This document shows, piece by piece, positions 1-7,617 of a DNA stretch of 64,000 nucleotides (position 1 is the stretch's first letter; each line of letters opens with the position of its first letter). The notes beneath the pieces are model-generated. The model did not search any database and had not been told where the DNA came from. It saw only the letters and a program-made list of their open reading frames with translations. The position numbers were made by a program, and so were the translations under genes. This DNA is from Flavobacterium sp. HJJ (GTDB lineage: Bacteria > Bacteroidota > Bacteroidia > Flavobacteriales > Flavobacteriaceae), in contig NZ_JADKPR010000006.1 in assembly GCF_015351475.1 (NCBI RefSeq), positions 1 to 64,000 on the forward strand, given 5' to 3'.

Positions 1-61
1 ATCTTTTTTTATAACAAAAAATATATCATAAAGCCGTTTTTATATTTTTTTGAAAAACAGA

Positions 62-91
62 TTTCGTTATATTTGTAAAAGTATAACGAAA
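62..91 (+). promoter_or_regulatory. ModE box overlapping the modE-like promoter
   Basis: A perfect inverted repeat with arms TTTCGTTATA (62-71) and TATAACGAAA (82-91) and a 10-bp spacer. From the CG of one arm to the CG of the other is 24 bp, as in the enterobacterial ModE consensus CGnTATATA-N6-TATATAACG. A Bacteroidetes -7 box TATATTTG (68-75) lies inside it, so a bound regulator would block the promoter. The gene that starts 10 bp downstream encodes a ModE DNA-binding domain, so autoregulation is the natural inference. Confidence 0.8.
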
Positions 92-101
92 AAGACTGAC
101 T

Positions 102-431
102 TTGAAAATCAAGAGCAAAATCTGGATAGAAACCGATGAGGGAATTCTCATTAGCGAAGGGCGTATTCATTTGCTAAAACAGATTGAAGCTACGGGTTCG
201 CTCAACAAAGCGGCGAAGGAAATGAATATTTCGTATCAAAAAGCGTGGAAATTAATCGACGCTTCGAATAAAGCTTCCAAAGAGCCCTTAATTGCAACCC
301 AAGTGGGCGGAAATAAAGGCGGAGGTACTGTTATTACTCCTTATGGGAAATCGCTTATCGCGTCTTTTGAAAAAATCAATGTGGCCTGTTGGGAATTTTT
401 GGATGCCGAACTCAAGAAACATTCGTTATAA
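102..431 (+). CDS. ModE-like molybdenum-responsive regulator, DNA-binding domain only
   Basis: A 109-residue winged-helix protein of the LysR-type N-terminal class found in ModE. The stretch with SLNKAAKEMNISYQKAW (about residues 33-49) is the recognition helix region, and VGGNKGGGTVITPYGKSLI (about 68-86) is the wing, matching the order seen in E. coli ModE. The C-terminal molybdate-binding (MOP) domains of full ModE are absent, so it is about 40% of that length and may not sense molybdate itself. The start is TTG at 102; the next ATG would remove the first helices. It stands 7 bp upstream of mobA and heads the molybdenum-cofactor cluster, with an apparent operator in its own promoter. Confidence 0.85.
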   Translation: MKIKSKIWIETDEGILISEGRIHLLKQIEATGSLNKAAKEMNISYQKAWKLIDASNKASKEPLIATQVGGNKGGGTVITPYGKSLIASFEKINVACWEFLDAELKKHSL

Positions 432-438
432 TTAGTTT

Positions 439-1008
439 ATGGAAAACAAAATCACAGCAATACTTTTGGCCGGAGGAAAAAGCCAGCGAATGGGAACCGA
501 TAAAGGCTTATTGGACTGGAACGGAAAAACATTCATCCAGCACATTTGCGATACTCTGCAGCCTATCGTAGGCTCGAATATCTTGATTGTTTCTGCCAAC
601 AAAGAATACGATAAATTAGGTTTTTCAAGAGTCGAAGACATTATTGAAAATAAAGGCCCAGTGGGCGGACTTTACACAGGTCTGAAAGAATCCAAAACAA
701 AAGTAAATCTGGTTATAAGTGTCGATGTACCACTCGTAACAACCGAATTACTGCAATGGCTTTTAGAAAACCACAACGAAACAGATATGGTTACACAAAC
801 TGCAATCGGAGACAAAACCAGTCCGCTGATTGCAGTCTACGACCGCTCGATGAAAATTGTTTTTGGCGAGCAGATAGCAGGAAATAAATTGAAATTAAAG
901 CAGGCAATCGAAGATGTAAAACACCGCACTATTGAAATTCCTGAAAAATGGAGCAATCAAGTGCAAAATATAAACACAAAAGAAGAATATCAAAATTTAA
1001 TCAAATGA
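439..1008 (+). CDS. mobA: Molybdenum cofactor guanylyltransferase MobA
   Basis: This 189-residue protein transfers GMP from GTP to Mo-molybdopterin, giving the bis-MGD form used by DMSO-reductase-family enzymes such as dissimilatory nitrate reductases. The N-terminal nucleotide-binding motif LAGGKSQRMGTDKGLL (about residues 10-25) and the metal-binding SVDVPLV segment (about 94-100) are intact, and the length is typical. It follows the modE-like gene by 7 bp, and its TGA stop overlaps the moaD ATG (ATGA), indicating translational coupling. Its presence suggests a bis-MGD enzyme elsewhere in the genome. Confidence 0.93.
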   Translation: MENKITAILLAGGKSQRMGTDKGLLDWNGKTFIQHICDTLQPIVGSNILIVSANKEYDKLGFSRVEDIIENKGPVGGLYTGLKESKTKVNLVISVDVPLVTTELLQWLLENHNETDMVTQTAIGDKTSPLIAVYDRSMKIVFGEQIAGNKLKLKQAIEDVKHRTIEIPEKWSNQVQNINTKEEYQNLIK

Positions 1009-1247
1009 CCATTACGCTAAAATATTTTGGGTCACTCGCCGATATTACGAAATTGAGAGAGGAGCAATTCACTTTTGATGAAGAGACTATTTCGGTTTCT
1101 GCATTAAAGTCAAAAATTGAAAGCAGTTATCAAAATATGCAAAATACAGCTTACACCATTGCGGTCAACCAGACGATGAGTGATTTGCAAAACAAAATAA
1201 AAGATCAGGATGTGATTGCCTTTTTACCGCCTTTTGCGGGAGGATAA
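1005..1247 (+). CDS. moaD: Molybdopterin synthase small subunit MoaD
   Basis: An 80-residue ubiquitin-fold sulfur carrier ending in PPFAGG, the C-terminal Gly-Gly that is adenylated by MoeB and converted to a thiocarboxylate. It donates sulfur to cPMP in complex with MoaE. The start is the ATG at 1005, overlapping the mobA stop codon; the reading frame is open further upstream (948) but that part lies inside mobA. The following genes, moeB and moaE, are its two partners. Confidence 0.92.
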   Translation: MTITLKYFGSLADITKLREEQFTFDEETISVSALKSKIESSYQNMQNTAYTIAVNQTMSDLQNKIKDQDVIAFLPPFAGG

Positions 1248-1336
1248 GGATTTAAGATTGCAGATTTTAGAATTTAGATTTCAGGTAGAAAAAACTTATA
1301 TGACTTATATGTTTCCAAAAAAGTTTTAAAAATAAA

Positions 1337-2404
1337 ATGATAAACGCCAAACGCTATAACAGACAGATTATCCTCCCTGAAATTGGAGAAACTGGTCAGC
1401 AAAAATTGCAAGACGCCCGCGTTTTGGTAATTGGTGCGGGAGGTTTGGGTTGTCCAGTGCTTCAAAACTTGGCAGGTGCAGGAGTTGGAACTATTGGAAT
1501 TGTCGATGGGGATGTCGTGGATGAAACCAATCTGCACAGACAATTATTATATACTTTAAAAGACTGTGGAAAAAGCAAAGCAGAAACAGCAAAAAAAGTG
1601 GTTTTGGAGTTGAATCCAGAGATTAATGTTACTGCTTTTTCAGAGTTTTTCACGACACAAAATGCAATCCAAATTGTAAATGATTACGAAATCATTGTGG
1701 ATTGCACTGATACATTGGCTGTCCGTTATCTGATAAATGATTTGGCTGTAGCCAAAAAAATTCCGGTTGTTTATGCCTCTATTCATAAATTTGAAGGGCA
1801 GGTTTCGGTGTTTAATTATAAAAATGGGCCAAGTTACCGCTGTTTGTTTCCGGAGCAGGAAAGTCTGAAAGCGGTTCCAAATTGTACAGAATCAGGTGTT
1901 TTGGGGGTTTTGCCAAATACCTTAGGTACGCTTCAAGCTACCGAAGTACTTAAAATAATACTTGAAATTGGTACAGTATTATCGGGAAAATTACTGATTT
2001 ACGATGCCTTGAATTTTCAGACTCAAACCATTGATTTCGCCAGAAATCCAAAAGCAATCGAAAAAGGATTTATCAATGGAAGTCTGCTTTTGAATCGTAA
2101 AAAAGCAAATGAAAACTTAAGTCCTGATGCTTTTCTAGAAAAATGCAATCAGTTGGGAATGGTTATTATTGATGTCCGTGAATCAGATGAATTGCCCGAG
2201 TTGAAGAAAGATAATGTGATTCGGATTCCTTTGAGTGAATTGGAAGAGTATAGTAAGAAATTAAATAAAAATCAGGAAATTGTACTGTTCTGCCAAACAG
2301 GCCAGCGTAGCCAACAGGCGATGAATTATCTGCAAAACTCTGGGTTTATTGGAGTTTTTCATTTAGCAAGAGGAATTGCATCCCTTAAAAATCAAATAGA
2401 ATAG
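1337..2404 (+). CDS. moeB: MoeB/ThiF-family adenylyltransferase with C-terminal rhodanese domain
   Basis: A 355-residue protein expected to activate the MoaD C-terminus with ATP and help deliver sulfur. Residues about 1-245 form the ThiF/E1 domain: RYNRQIILPEIG at the start, nucleotide-binding VIGAGGLGCP (about 32-41), and the Cys segment PNCTESGVLG. Residues about 255-355 form a rhodanese domain whose active-site loop is CQTGQRS. The fusion resembles MoeZ-type proteins. The usual zinc site (two CxxC pairs) is missing: the first pair is reduced to SYRC and the second is not present before the rhodanese domain. An 89-bp gap with AT-rich repeat text separates it from moaD. Confidence 0.9.
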   Translation: MINAKRYNRQIILPEIGETGQQKLQDARVLVIGAGGLGCPVLQNLAGAGVGTIGIVDGDVVDETNLHRQLLYTLKDCGKSKAETAKKVVLELNPEINVTAFSEFFTTQNAIQIVNDYEIIVDCTDTLAVRYLINDLAVAKKIPVVYASIHKFEGQVSVFNYKNGPSYRCLFPEQESLKAVPNCTESGVLGVLPNTLGTLQATEVLKIILEIGTVLSGKLLIYDALNFQTQTIDFARNPKAIEKGFINGSLLLNRKKANENLSPDAFLEKCNQLGMVIIDVRESDELPELKKDNVIRIPLSELEEYSKKLNKNQEIVLFCQTGQRSQQAMNYLQNSGFIGVFHLARGIASLKNQIE

Positions 2405-2545
2405 CAATGATAATGCAAAATTCAATGACAATTTCAATAACAATATCAAAAAAATAAAAATAGGCTATAGATGTCACAGATAATTAAAAAAATAATCGAC
2501 GGAAATCCGTTCAATCCGTGTCATCCGTGGCCCAATAACAAAAAT
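2405..2545. repeat. Intergenic repeat text upstream of moaE
   Basis: The gap holds low-complexity words (AATTTCAATAACAATATC) and a phrase of the type ATCCGTTCAATCCGTG followed by TCATCCGTGGC, a family of intergenic words that recurs in this window (for example 5085-5155 and 44571-44640). An open frame runs through it into moaE, but the composition shows that it is not coding. Confidence 0.5.
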
Positions 2546-2992
2546 ATGTCAACAGATAAACCAAAAAAAAGTTCTTTTATTCAAGGACAAATAACCTCCG
2601 AGTTCATAGGGAATTCGATAGCCAAACACCAAAGTAAAACCACAATTGGCGCCCATAACATTTTTTTAGGTCAGGTCCGTGCCGATGTCATTGAAGGCAA
2701 AACGGTAACCGCAATTGAATATACCGCCTATGAAGAAATGGCAGAACAAACGTTTTACGAAATTCGGGAATCGGCTTTCTCCAAATATGATTTGACCTGC
2801 CTGCATATTTACCACAGTTTGGGATTGGTAAAGACGGGGGAAGTCTGTTTGTTTGTCTTTGTCTCGGCACCAAGACGAAAAGTGGTTTACGAAGCTTTGG
2901 AGTTTTTGGTGGAAGAAATAAAAGAGAAAACAGCGATTTTCGGAAAAGAAATTTTTGATGACGAAAGTTATACTTGGAAAGTAAATAGTTAA
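2546..2992 (+). CDS. moaE: Molybdopterin synthase catalytic subunit MoaE
   Basis: A 149-residue large subunit of molybdopterin synthase, which adds two dithiolene sulfurs to cPMP using MoaD thiocarboxylate. Family landmarks are HNIFLGQVR near residue 45, the stretch IEYTAYEEMAE, HSLGLVKTGEVCLFVFVSAPRR and a C-terminal KEKTAIFGKE with the conserved lysines. I place the start at ATG 2546 (MSTDKPKK); the open frame extends to 2471, but those 25 codons are repeat text, not protein. It lies between moeB and the moaC-mogA fusion. Confidence 0.92.
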   Translation: MSTDKPKKSSFIQGQITSEFIGNSIAKHQSKTTIGAHNIFLGQVRADVIEGKTVTAIEYTAYEEMAEQTFYEIRESAFSKYDLTCLHIYHSLGLVKTGEVCLFVFVSAPRRKVVYEALEFLVEEIKEKTAIFGKEIFDDESYTWKVNS

Positions 2993-3120
2993 GCTGTTTC
3001 GCAAAGTAACTCTAAAAAAACACAGAGATACACAAAGAAAAAATAAAACTTTGCGAGGCTTTGCGGATCCTTTGCGAATCTTTGTGAAATAAAATCATTA
3101 ATCAAAAATCTGAAATCTAA

Positions 3121-4035
3121 ATGGTAGATATCACCCATAAAATAATTACCCAGCGCACTGCAACTGCTCAGGCCATTGTAAAAGTAGGTTCGCCTGAAAC
3201 GATGCAGGCAATTGTAAATAAAACAGTTCCAAAAGGAGATGTATTGGAAGTCGCTAGAACTGCCGGGTTATTTGCGGTAAAAAACACTTCAAATTCGATT
3301 CCCGACTGTCACCCGATGCCGATAGAATTTACAGGGATTGAATACGAATTGCTCGATGATTCAGTGTTGATAAAAGTAACCGTTAAAGCAATTTACAGAA
3401 CAGGAGTTGAGGTCGAGGCGATGCACGGTGCTTCGATAGTGGCTTTGACCATGTACGATATGCTAAAACCCATAGACAAACAAGTCGAAATTTCGACTAT
3501 AAAACTGCTTCATAAAAAAGGTGGAAAATCCGATTATGGAGTAAAAGAAAATCTTGATTTATCGGTGGCGGTGATCGTTTGCTCGGACAGTGTTGCCAGT
3601 GGAAAAAAAGAAGACAGAGCCGGAAAAGTAATTTCGGATAAAGTTAAAAAGATGGGAATGACGGTTTCCAATTATACGGTAATTCCGGATGAGGTTGCTG
3701 ATATTCAGGAAACGATTACCAAATTATGTTCCGGCAATAAAGATTTGATTATTCTAACCGGCGGAACAGGTTTGTCCAATCGTGATGTAACTCCCGAAGC
3801 GATTATTCCAATGCTTGACCGTTGCATTCCGGGGATTGAGGAAGCGATTCGTTCTTATGGACAAGACAGAACGCCTTATGCGATGTTATCCCGAAGCGTT
3901 GTTGGTTTCAAAGGAAACACGCTGATTATGGCTTTGCCAGGATCGACAGCGGGAGCAAGTGAATCGATGGATGCCGTTTTTCCTTCGGTGTTGCATTTAT
4001 TTAAAATACTAAATGGTTTCAACCATGGAAAATAG
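3121..4035 (+). CDS. moaCB: MoaC-MogA/MoaB fusion, bifunctional molybdenum-cofactor protein
   Basis: A 304-residue fusion. Residues about 1-140 are MoaC (cyclic pyranopterin monophosphate synthase), with SIPDCHPMPIEFTGI and VEVEAMHGASIVALTMYDM as the conserved core. Residues about 150-304 are a MogA/MoaB-type molybdopterin-binding domain, with VIVCSDSVASGKKEDRAG, LILTGGTGLSNRDVTPEA and a terminal LPGSTAGASESMDA. The second half would adenylate molybdopterin before metal insertion. Such moaCB fusions are known in several phyla. The end of the gene overlaps possible moaA starts. Confidence 0.92.
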   Translation: MVDITHKIITQRTATAQAIVKVGSPETMQAIVNKTVPKGDVLEVARTAGLFAVKNTSNSIPDCHPMPIEFTGIEYELLDDSVLIKVTVKAIYRTGVEVEAMHGASIVALTMYDMLKPIDKQVEISTIKLLHKKGGKSDYGVKENLDLSVAVIVCSDSVASGKKEDRAGKVISDKVKKMGMTVSNYTVIPDEVADIQETITKLCSGNKDLIILTGGTGLSNRDVTPEAIIPMLDRCIPGIEEAIRSYGQDRTPYAMLSRSVVGFKGNTLIMALPGSTAGASESMDAVFPSVLHLFKILNGFNHGK

Positions 4036-5032
4036 CAAAAATCCAATGCAGGACGACCACGGAAGGGTACACAATTACCTTCGCATTTCGATTACAGAAC
4101 ATTGTAATTTGAGATGTACGTATTGTATGCCTGCCGAGGGGATTGCGCTTACACCAAAAGCGCATCTGATGACTGCAGAGGAGATTGTTACCATTGCGCA
4201 GACTTTCGTAAAACTTGGCGTCAACAAAATCCGATTGACAGGAGGTGAGCCTTTGGTCCGAAAAGATGCCAAAAAAATTATTGAAGAATTAGGAAAACTT
4301 GGCGTAGAACTGACTTTGACGACCAACGGAATCCTAGTTCACGAATTTATAGATACTTTCAAAGAAGCCGGAATTACCACTCTGAACGTGAGTATCGACA
4401 GTTTGAAACAAGACAAATTCAACGAAATCACCCGTCGTAATTATTTTGAGAAAGTCATTGAAAATATTGATTTGCTCGAAAGAAACGGCTTTAAAGTAAA
4501 ACTGAATGTCGTTGTTGTCAAAGGATTTAATGACAACGAAATTGTTGATTTTATTGAATTGACCAAAGAACGAAATATTCAGATTCGGTTTATAGAGTTT
4601 ATGCCTTTTGACGGTAATCGATGGAATAAGGAAAAATTGGTAAGCTATGCCGAAATACTTTCACAAGTGAATGATTTTTATGGTAAATCTAATGTAAACC
4701 GTTTGCAGGACAGACCAAATGATACCTCCAAAAATCATAAAATTGAAGGTTACCAAGGGAGTTTTTCGGTAATCAGTTCGGTTACGAATCCGTTTTGCAG
4801 TACGTGTAATCGTATCCGTTTGACCGCCGATGGAAAATTGAAAAATTGTCTGTTTTCGAATACTGAAACTTCTTTGCTCGATACCTTGCGAGCAGGGGAA
4901 TCAATAGAACCGCTTATTTTTCAAAATATAAAATTCAAATTCGCCATGCGTGGCGGAATGGATAATGATGCTAAATTCCAAGATCCGCTTCTTTTTTCGA
5001 AAAACAGGAGCATGATTAAGATTGGAGGGTAG
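4025..5032 (+). CDS. moaA: GTP 3',8-cyclase MoaA (radical SAM)
   Basis: The first enzyme of molybdenum-cofactor synthesis, turning GTP into cyclic dehydro-GTP. The radical-SAM cluster motif ITEHCNLRCTYCMP (CxxxCxxC) is near the N-terminus, LTGGEPLVR is the SAM motif, and the second 4Fe-4S site is in NPFCSTCNRIRLTADGKLKNCLF. The chain ends in Gly-Gly, which is needed for activity in characterised MoaA. Starts at 4013, 4025 and 4046 are all possible; 4046 avoids overlap with the upstream gene. It closes the cluster; moeA is not in the window. Confidence 0.93.
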   Translation: MENSKNPMQDDHGRVHNYLRISITEHCNLRCTYCMPAEGIALTPKAHLMTAEEIVTIAQTFVKLGVNKIRLTGGEPLVRKDAKKIIEELGKLGVELTLTTNGILVHEFIDTFKEAGITTLNVSIDSLKQDKFNEITRRNYFEKVIENIDLLERNGFKVKLNVVVVKGFNDNEIVDFIELTKERNIQIRFIEFMPFDGNRWNKEKLVSYAEILSQVNDFYGKSNVNRLQDRPNDTSKNHKIEGYQGSFSVISSVTNPFCSTCNRIRLTADGKLKNCLFSNTETSLLDTLRAGESIEPLIFQNIKFKFAMRGGMDNDAKFQDPLLFSKNRSMIKIGG

Positions 5033-5430
5033 TATTATTTCACAAAGATTCACAAAGTCTATTGAGTAAGGTTTTTAATGAATTTCTAAAAAAAAATCTG
5101 CGAAATCTGAGTGAGAAACAGTGGCACGCAGATTTTCGCTGATTAACGCAGATAGAAAGGATTAATTTTATAGGCAAGGACTTTGCGCCTTAGCGTCTTT
5201 GCGAGAAATTGGGTTCGTAAGGAGTCGCTAAGACGCAAAGAAAAACGAATTATGAAAATAAAATATTGATTTTTAGCCCCGATTGCAGTAGAAATCCTTG
5301 TGTGCCGGGGTTCGGCACGCAAGATTGTAACGGAGCGGGAGGAATTTCTCTGAAAATAACAAATCTTTCTGCTCCAAAATACCTGACAAAAGTCATTTCT
5401 GCGCCATATAATCGTGGATACCTTTGCGAA
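5033..5430. repeat. Repeat-rich gap with hairpin and REP-like element
   Basis: No gene is supported in this gap. It holds AT-rich repeat words, an inverted repeat CTTTGCGCCTTAGCG (5181-5195) against CGCTAAGACGCAAAG (5226-5240, 14 of 15 matching), and a G+C-richer dispersed element at 5272-5348 that starts TTTAGCCCCG and has an inner palindrome GTGCCG/CGGCAC (5302-5318). The latter recurs in inverted orientation at 39481-39565 and as a remnant at 40466-40481. The reading frame of the next gene runs back through this element, but the sequence is not protein-like. A -7 box TACCTTTG sits at 5419-5426. Confidence 0.7.
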
Positions 5431-6381
5431 ATGAATGCAGAAAAAGAATCCGGAAAGAAAGGTTATAACAATTACGGGACACATCTCCGTGAGAAATACA
5501 ATGGAAAAAAAGTTTTCAAGGTAATTGTCGATGGTAATTTTAGCTGTCCCAACCGCGACGGACTTAAGGGTTACGGAGGTTGTACCTATTGTAATGTCGA
5601 TTCCTTCACACCGGATATTTCCCGAAAAGCGCCGACAATTGAGGAGCAATTGCTTCAGGGGATGGAGCGCGCCAAAAAATCATATAAAGCGGATCAATTC
5701 ATAGTTTATTTTCAGCCGAATACGAATACGTACGCCAATGTCAATTATTTAAAAACGATTTACGACCGTGCTTTAGCCTTCAATCCTGATGAGGTTGTTG
5801 GGTTTTCGGTGGGGACGCGTCCTGATTGCATCGATGCCGAAAAAGTGGCTTTACTCGAAAGTTATTGCGACCGTTTTGATGTTGATCTCGAAATGGGAAT
5901 GGAATCGATGTATGACGAAACACTGTTGAAAATAAATAGAGGCTGTACCCACGCCGAATTCATTACTGCAGTGGAGCTATTAAAAGACAGCCCAATCGAT
6001 TTGTGCGTGCATACCGTTTTTGGATTTCCGTGGGAAACCCGCGAAATGATGCTCAACTACATCAATGAAATCAACCGTTTTCCGCAAATAAAATTCGTTA
6101 AATTCCATCACTTGCACATCGTCGAAGGCTCGATTATGGGCGTACATTATAAGCGAAACCCTTTTCCGCTCTTCACTTTGGAACAATACACTGATTTGCT
6201 TTGTGAGTTAATTCCGCTCTTGCGACCTGATATTGTTATTCAGCGCCTCTTCGGGATCTCCGATTGGGACTTGCTCATCGCCCCAAATTGGGGACTCAAA
6301 AAAACCGAAATCCAGCATTATATCGACTCCACGATCGAAAAAAGGGGAGTTATTCAAGGTTCGCAGTACAAAGGGAATTAG
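5431..6381 (+). CDS. TIGR01212-family radical SAM protein (YhcC-like)
   Basis: A 316-residue radical SAM protein. After an N-terminal YNNYGTHLREKY stretch come the cluster cysteines in FSCPNRDGLKGYGGCTYCN (spacing C-x11-C-x2-C), characteristic of the YhcC/TIGR01212 family. Later landmarks are QFIVYFQPNTNTYANV, VGFSVGTRPDCI, DLEMGMES and VCVHTVFGFPWET-like text, as in this family. The biochemical role is not established; some relatives are linked to tRNA modification. The ATG at 5431 is preferred because the frame upstream is a dispersed repeat and a -7 box lies at 5419-5426, which would make the mRNA leaderless or nearly so. Confidence 0.85.
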   Translation: MNAEKESGKKGYNNYGTHLREKYNGKKVFKVIVDGNFSCPNRDGLKGYGGCTYCNVDSFTPDISRKAPTIEEQLLQGMERAKKSYKADQFIVYFQPNTNTYANVNYLKTIYDRALAFNPDEVVGFSVGTRPDCIDAEKVALLESYCDRFDVDLEMGMESMYDETLLKINRGCTHAEFITAVELLKDSPIDLCVHTVFGFPWETREMMLNYINEINRFPQIKFVKFHHLHIVEGSIMGVHYKRNPFPLFTLEQYTDLLCELIPLLRPDIVIQRLFGISDWDLLIAPNWGLKKTEIQHYIDSTIEKRGVIQGSQYKGN

Positions 6382-6390
6382 AAAGAGTGT

Positions 6391-6414
6391 TTTTTTGCCG
6401 TTACCGGCAAAAAA
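6391..6414. promoter_or_regulatory. Upstream operator palindrome of the Fic gene
   Basis: An inverted repeat TTTTTTGCCG / CGGCAAAAAA with a 4-bp spacer. The core TTGCCG-N4-CGGCAA is repeated at 6448-6463, exactly 53 bp downstream (about five helical turns). It could also serve as a terminator for the upstream radical SAM gene, because the arm ends in a run of A/T. Confidence 0.6.
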
Positions 6415-6442
6415 GTAAAGTTTTTAAAGATGTTTTTTGTTG

Positions 6443-6463
6443 TATATTTGCCGATAACGGCAA
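6443..6463 (+). promoter_or_regulatory. Promoter -7 box overlapped by second operator palindrome
   Basis: A perfect Bacteroidetes -7 box TATATTTG (6443-6450) runs directly into the palindrome TTGCCG-ATAA-CGGCAA (6448-6463). Transcription would start near 6456, inside the palindrome, so a protein bound here would block initiation. This placement also argues that translation of the Fic protein starts at 6478 and not at the upstream ATG 6430. Confidence 0.6.
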
Positions 6464-6477
6464 GTTTAAACAAAGCG

Positions 6478-7377
6478 ATGAGGTATATTTCTGTAAATGT
6501 GTTTGCAAAAAAATGGAGTTTGTCTGAAAGGACTGTGCGTCATTATTGTGCTTCCAGTAAAATAAAAGGTGCTTTCCAGACAGGCAAAACCTGGAATATT
6601 CCCGAAGATGCTGTTTTGCCTGAAAAGGAGAAAAAGAAAAAATTCAGTAACAATATTTTGCTGAATCACCTGAAAGAGCAAAAGGATATGAAGCTTAAGG
6701 GAGGGATTTATCATCGTACACAGATTGATCTCACTTATAATTCCAACCGCATTGAAGGGAGTAAACTTAGTCACGATCAAACCCGATATATTTTTGAAAC
6801 GAATACGATTGGCATTTCTAAAGAAGCTATTAATGTAGATGATATTATTGAGACCTCAAATCACTTCCGTTGCATTGACCTGATAATTGATAAAGCTAAA
6901 GCAAAATTGACAGAATCATTTATCAAGGAATTACATTTTTTATTGAAATCGGGTACTTCTGATAGTGGTAAAGATTGGTTTAATGTCGGTGAATACAAAA
7001 AGCTTCCCAATGAAGTTGGAGGAAATGAAACTTGTTTGCCTAAAGAGGTCGCTGTTAAAATGAAAGAACTGCTTTCTGAGTATTATAAAATTGAGAAGAA
7101 ATCTCTAGAAGATATTATTGATTTTCATTATCAGTTTGAAATTATTCACCCCTTTCAGGATGGTAATGGCCGTGTGGGACGATTGATTATGTTTAAAGAA
7201 TGTTTGGCAAACAATATTGTGCCATTTATCATTGATGAAGATTTAAAATTATTTTATTATAGAGGTTTGCAGGAATGGAATAATGTAAAAGAATACCTTT
7301 TGGATACTTGTCTAACCGCTCAAGATAATTACAAAGCCATTCTTAATTATTTTGAAATAGTTGGTAATAAAGATTAA
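6478..7377 (+). CDS. Fic family protein with N-terminal helix-turn-helix
   Basis: A 299-residue Fic-domain protein, probably an AMP transferase (or another nucleotidyl or phosphoryl transferase). The active-site motif HPFQDGNGRVGR (about residues 224-235) is complete. The inhibitory motif SNRIEG (about 89-94) fits the (S/T)xxxE(G/N) helix of class II Fic proteins, where it blocks ATP unless displaced. Residues about 1-50 look like a small winged helix (KKWSLSERTVRHYC), so the protein may bind DNA, perhaps its own two operator palindromes. No separate antitoxin gene is adjacent. The start 6478 is chosen because the promoter lies downstream of ATG 6430. Confidence 0.88.
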   Translation: MRYISVNVFAKKWSLSERTVRHYCASSKIKGAFQTGKTWNIPEDAVLPEKEKKKKFSNNILLNHLKEQKDMKLKGGIYHRTQIDLTYNSNRIEGSKLSHDQTRYIFETNTIGISKEAINVDDIIETSNHFRCIDLIIDKAKAKLTESFIKELHFLLKSGTSDSGKDWFNVGEYKKLPNEVGGNETCLPKEVAVKMKELLSEYYKIEKKSLEDIIDFHYQFEIIHPFQDGNGRVGRLIMFKECLANNIVPFIIDEDLKLFYYRGLQEWNNVKEYLLDTCLTAQDNYKAILNYFEIVGNKD

Positions 7378-7617
7378 GAGAAGTAGTGTCTGTATGCTAT
7401 CTGTTCGAAGAAAATTTGTTTTTCTTTTTTGGCAAACAACCAATATTTCGACAAGTTATTCAATAAGTTTTTTTGCCCTTTTGGTGAAAATTTAGTTTTG
7501 TAATATAATTCTATATAATATTGATGTTAATAAAAGATTTTATTGCAATATCTTTTATATTTACGAGCTTGAAATATCGAAAATGAATATTATCCTAATC
7601 GATAACTAACTTATATC

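Noticed and set aside
2471..2545. N-terminal extension of MoaE.
   Set aside because: The codons fall in dispersed repeat text (ATCCGTG words), and known MoaE proteins begin near the ATG at 2546.
5266..5430. N-terminal extension of the TIGR01212-type radical SAM protein.
   Set aside because: It lies in a dispersed palindromic element that also occurs outside genes.
7529..7560. A fifth copy of the 26-bp dyad upstream of the GT39 gene (AATAAAAGAT ... ATCTTTTATA).
   Set aside because: The halves match but their distance is 5 bp longer than in the four consistent sites, half a helical turn out, and the gene has no link to nitrogen oxides.
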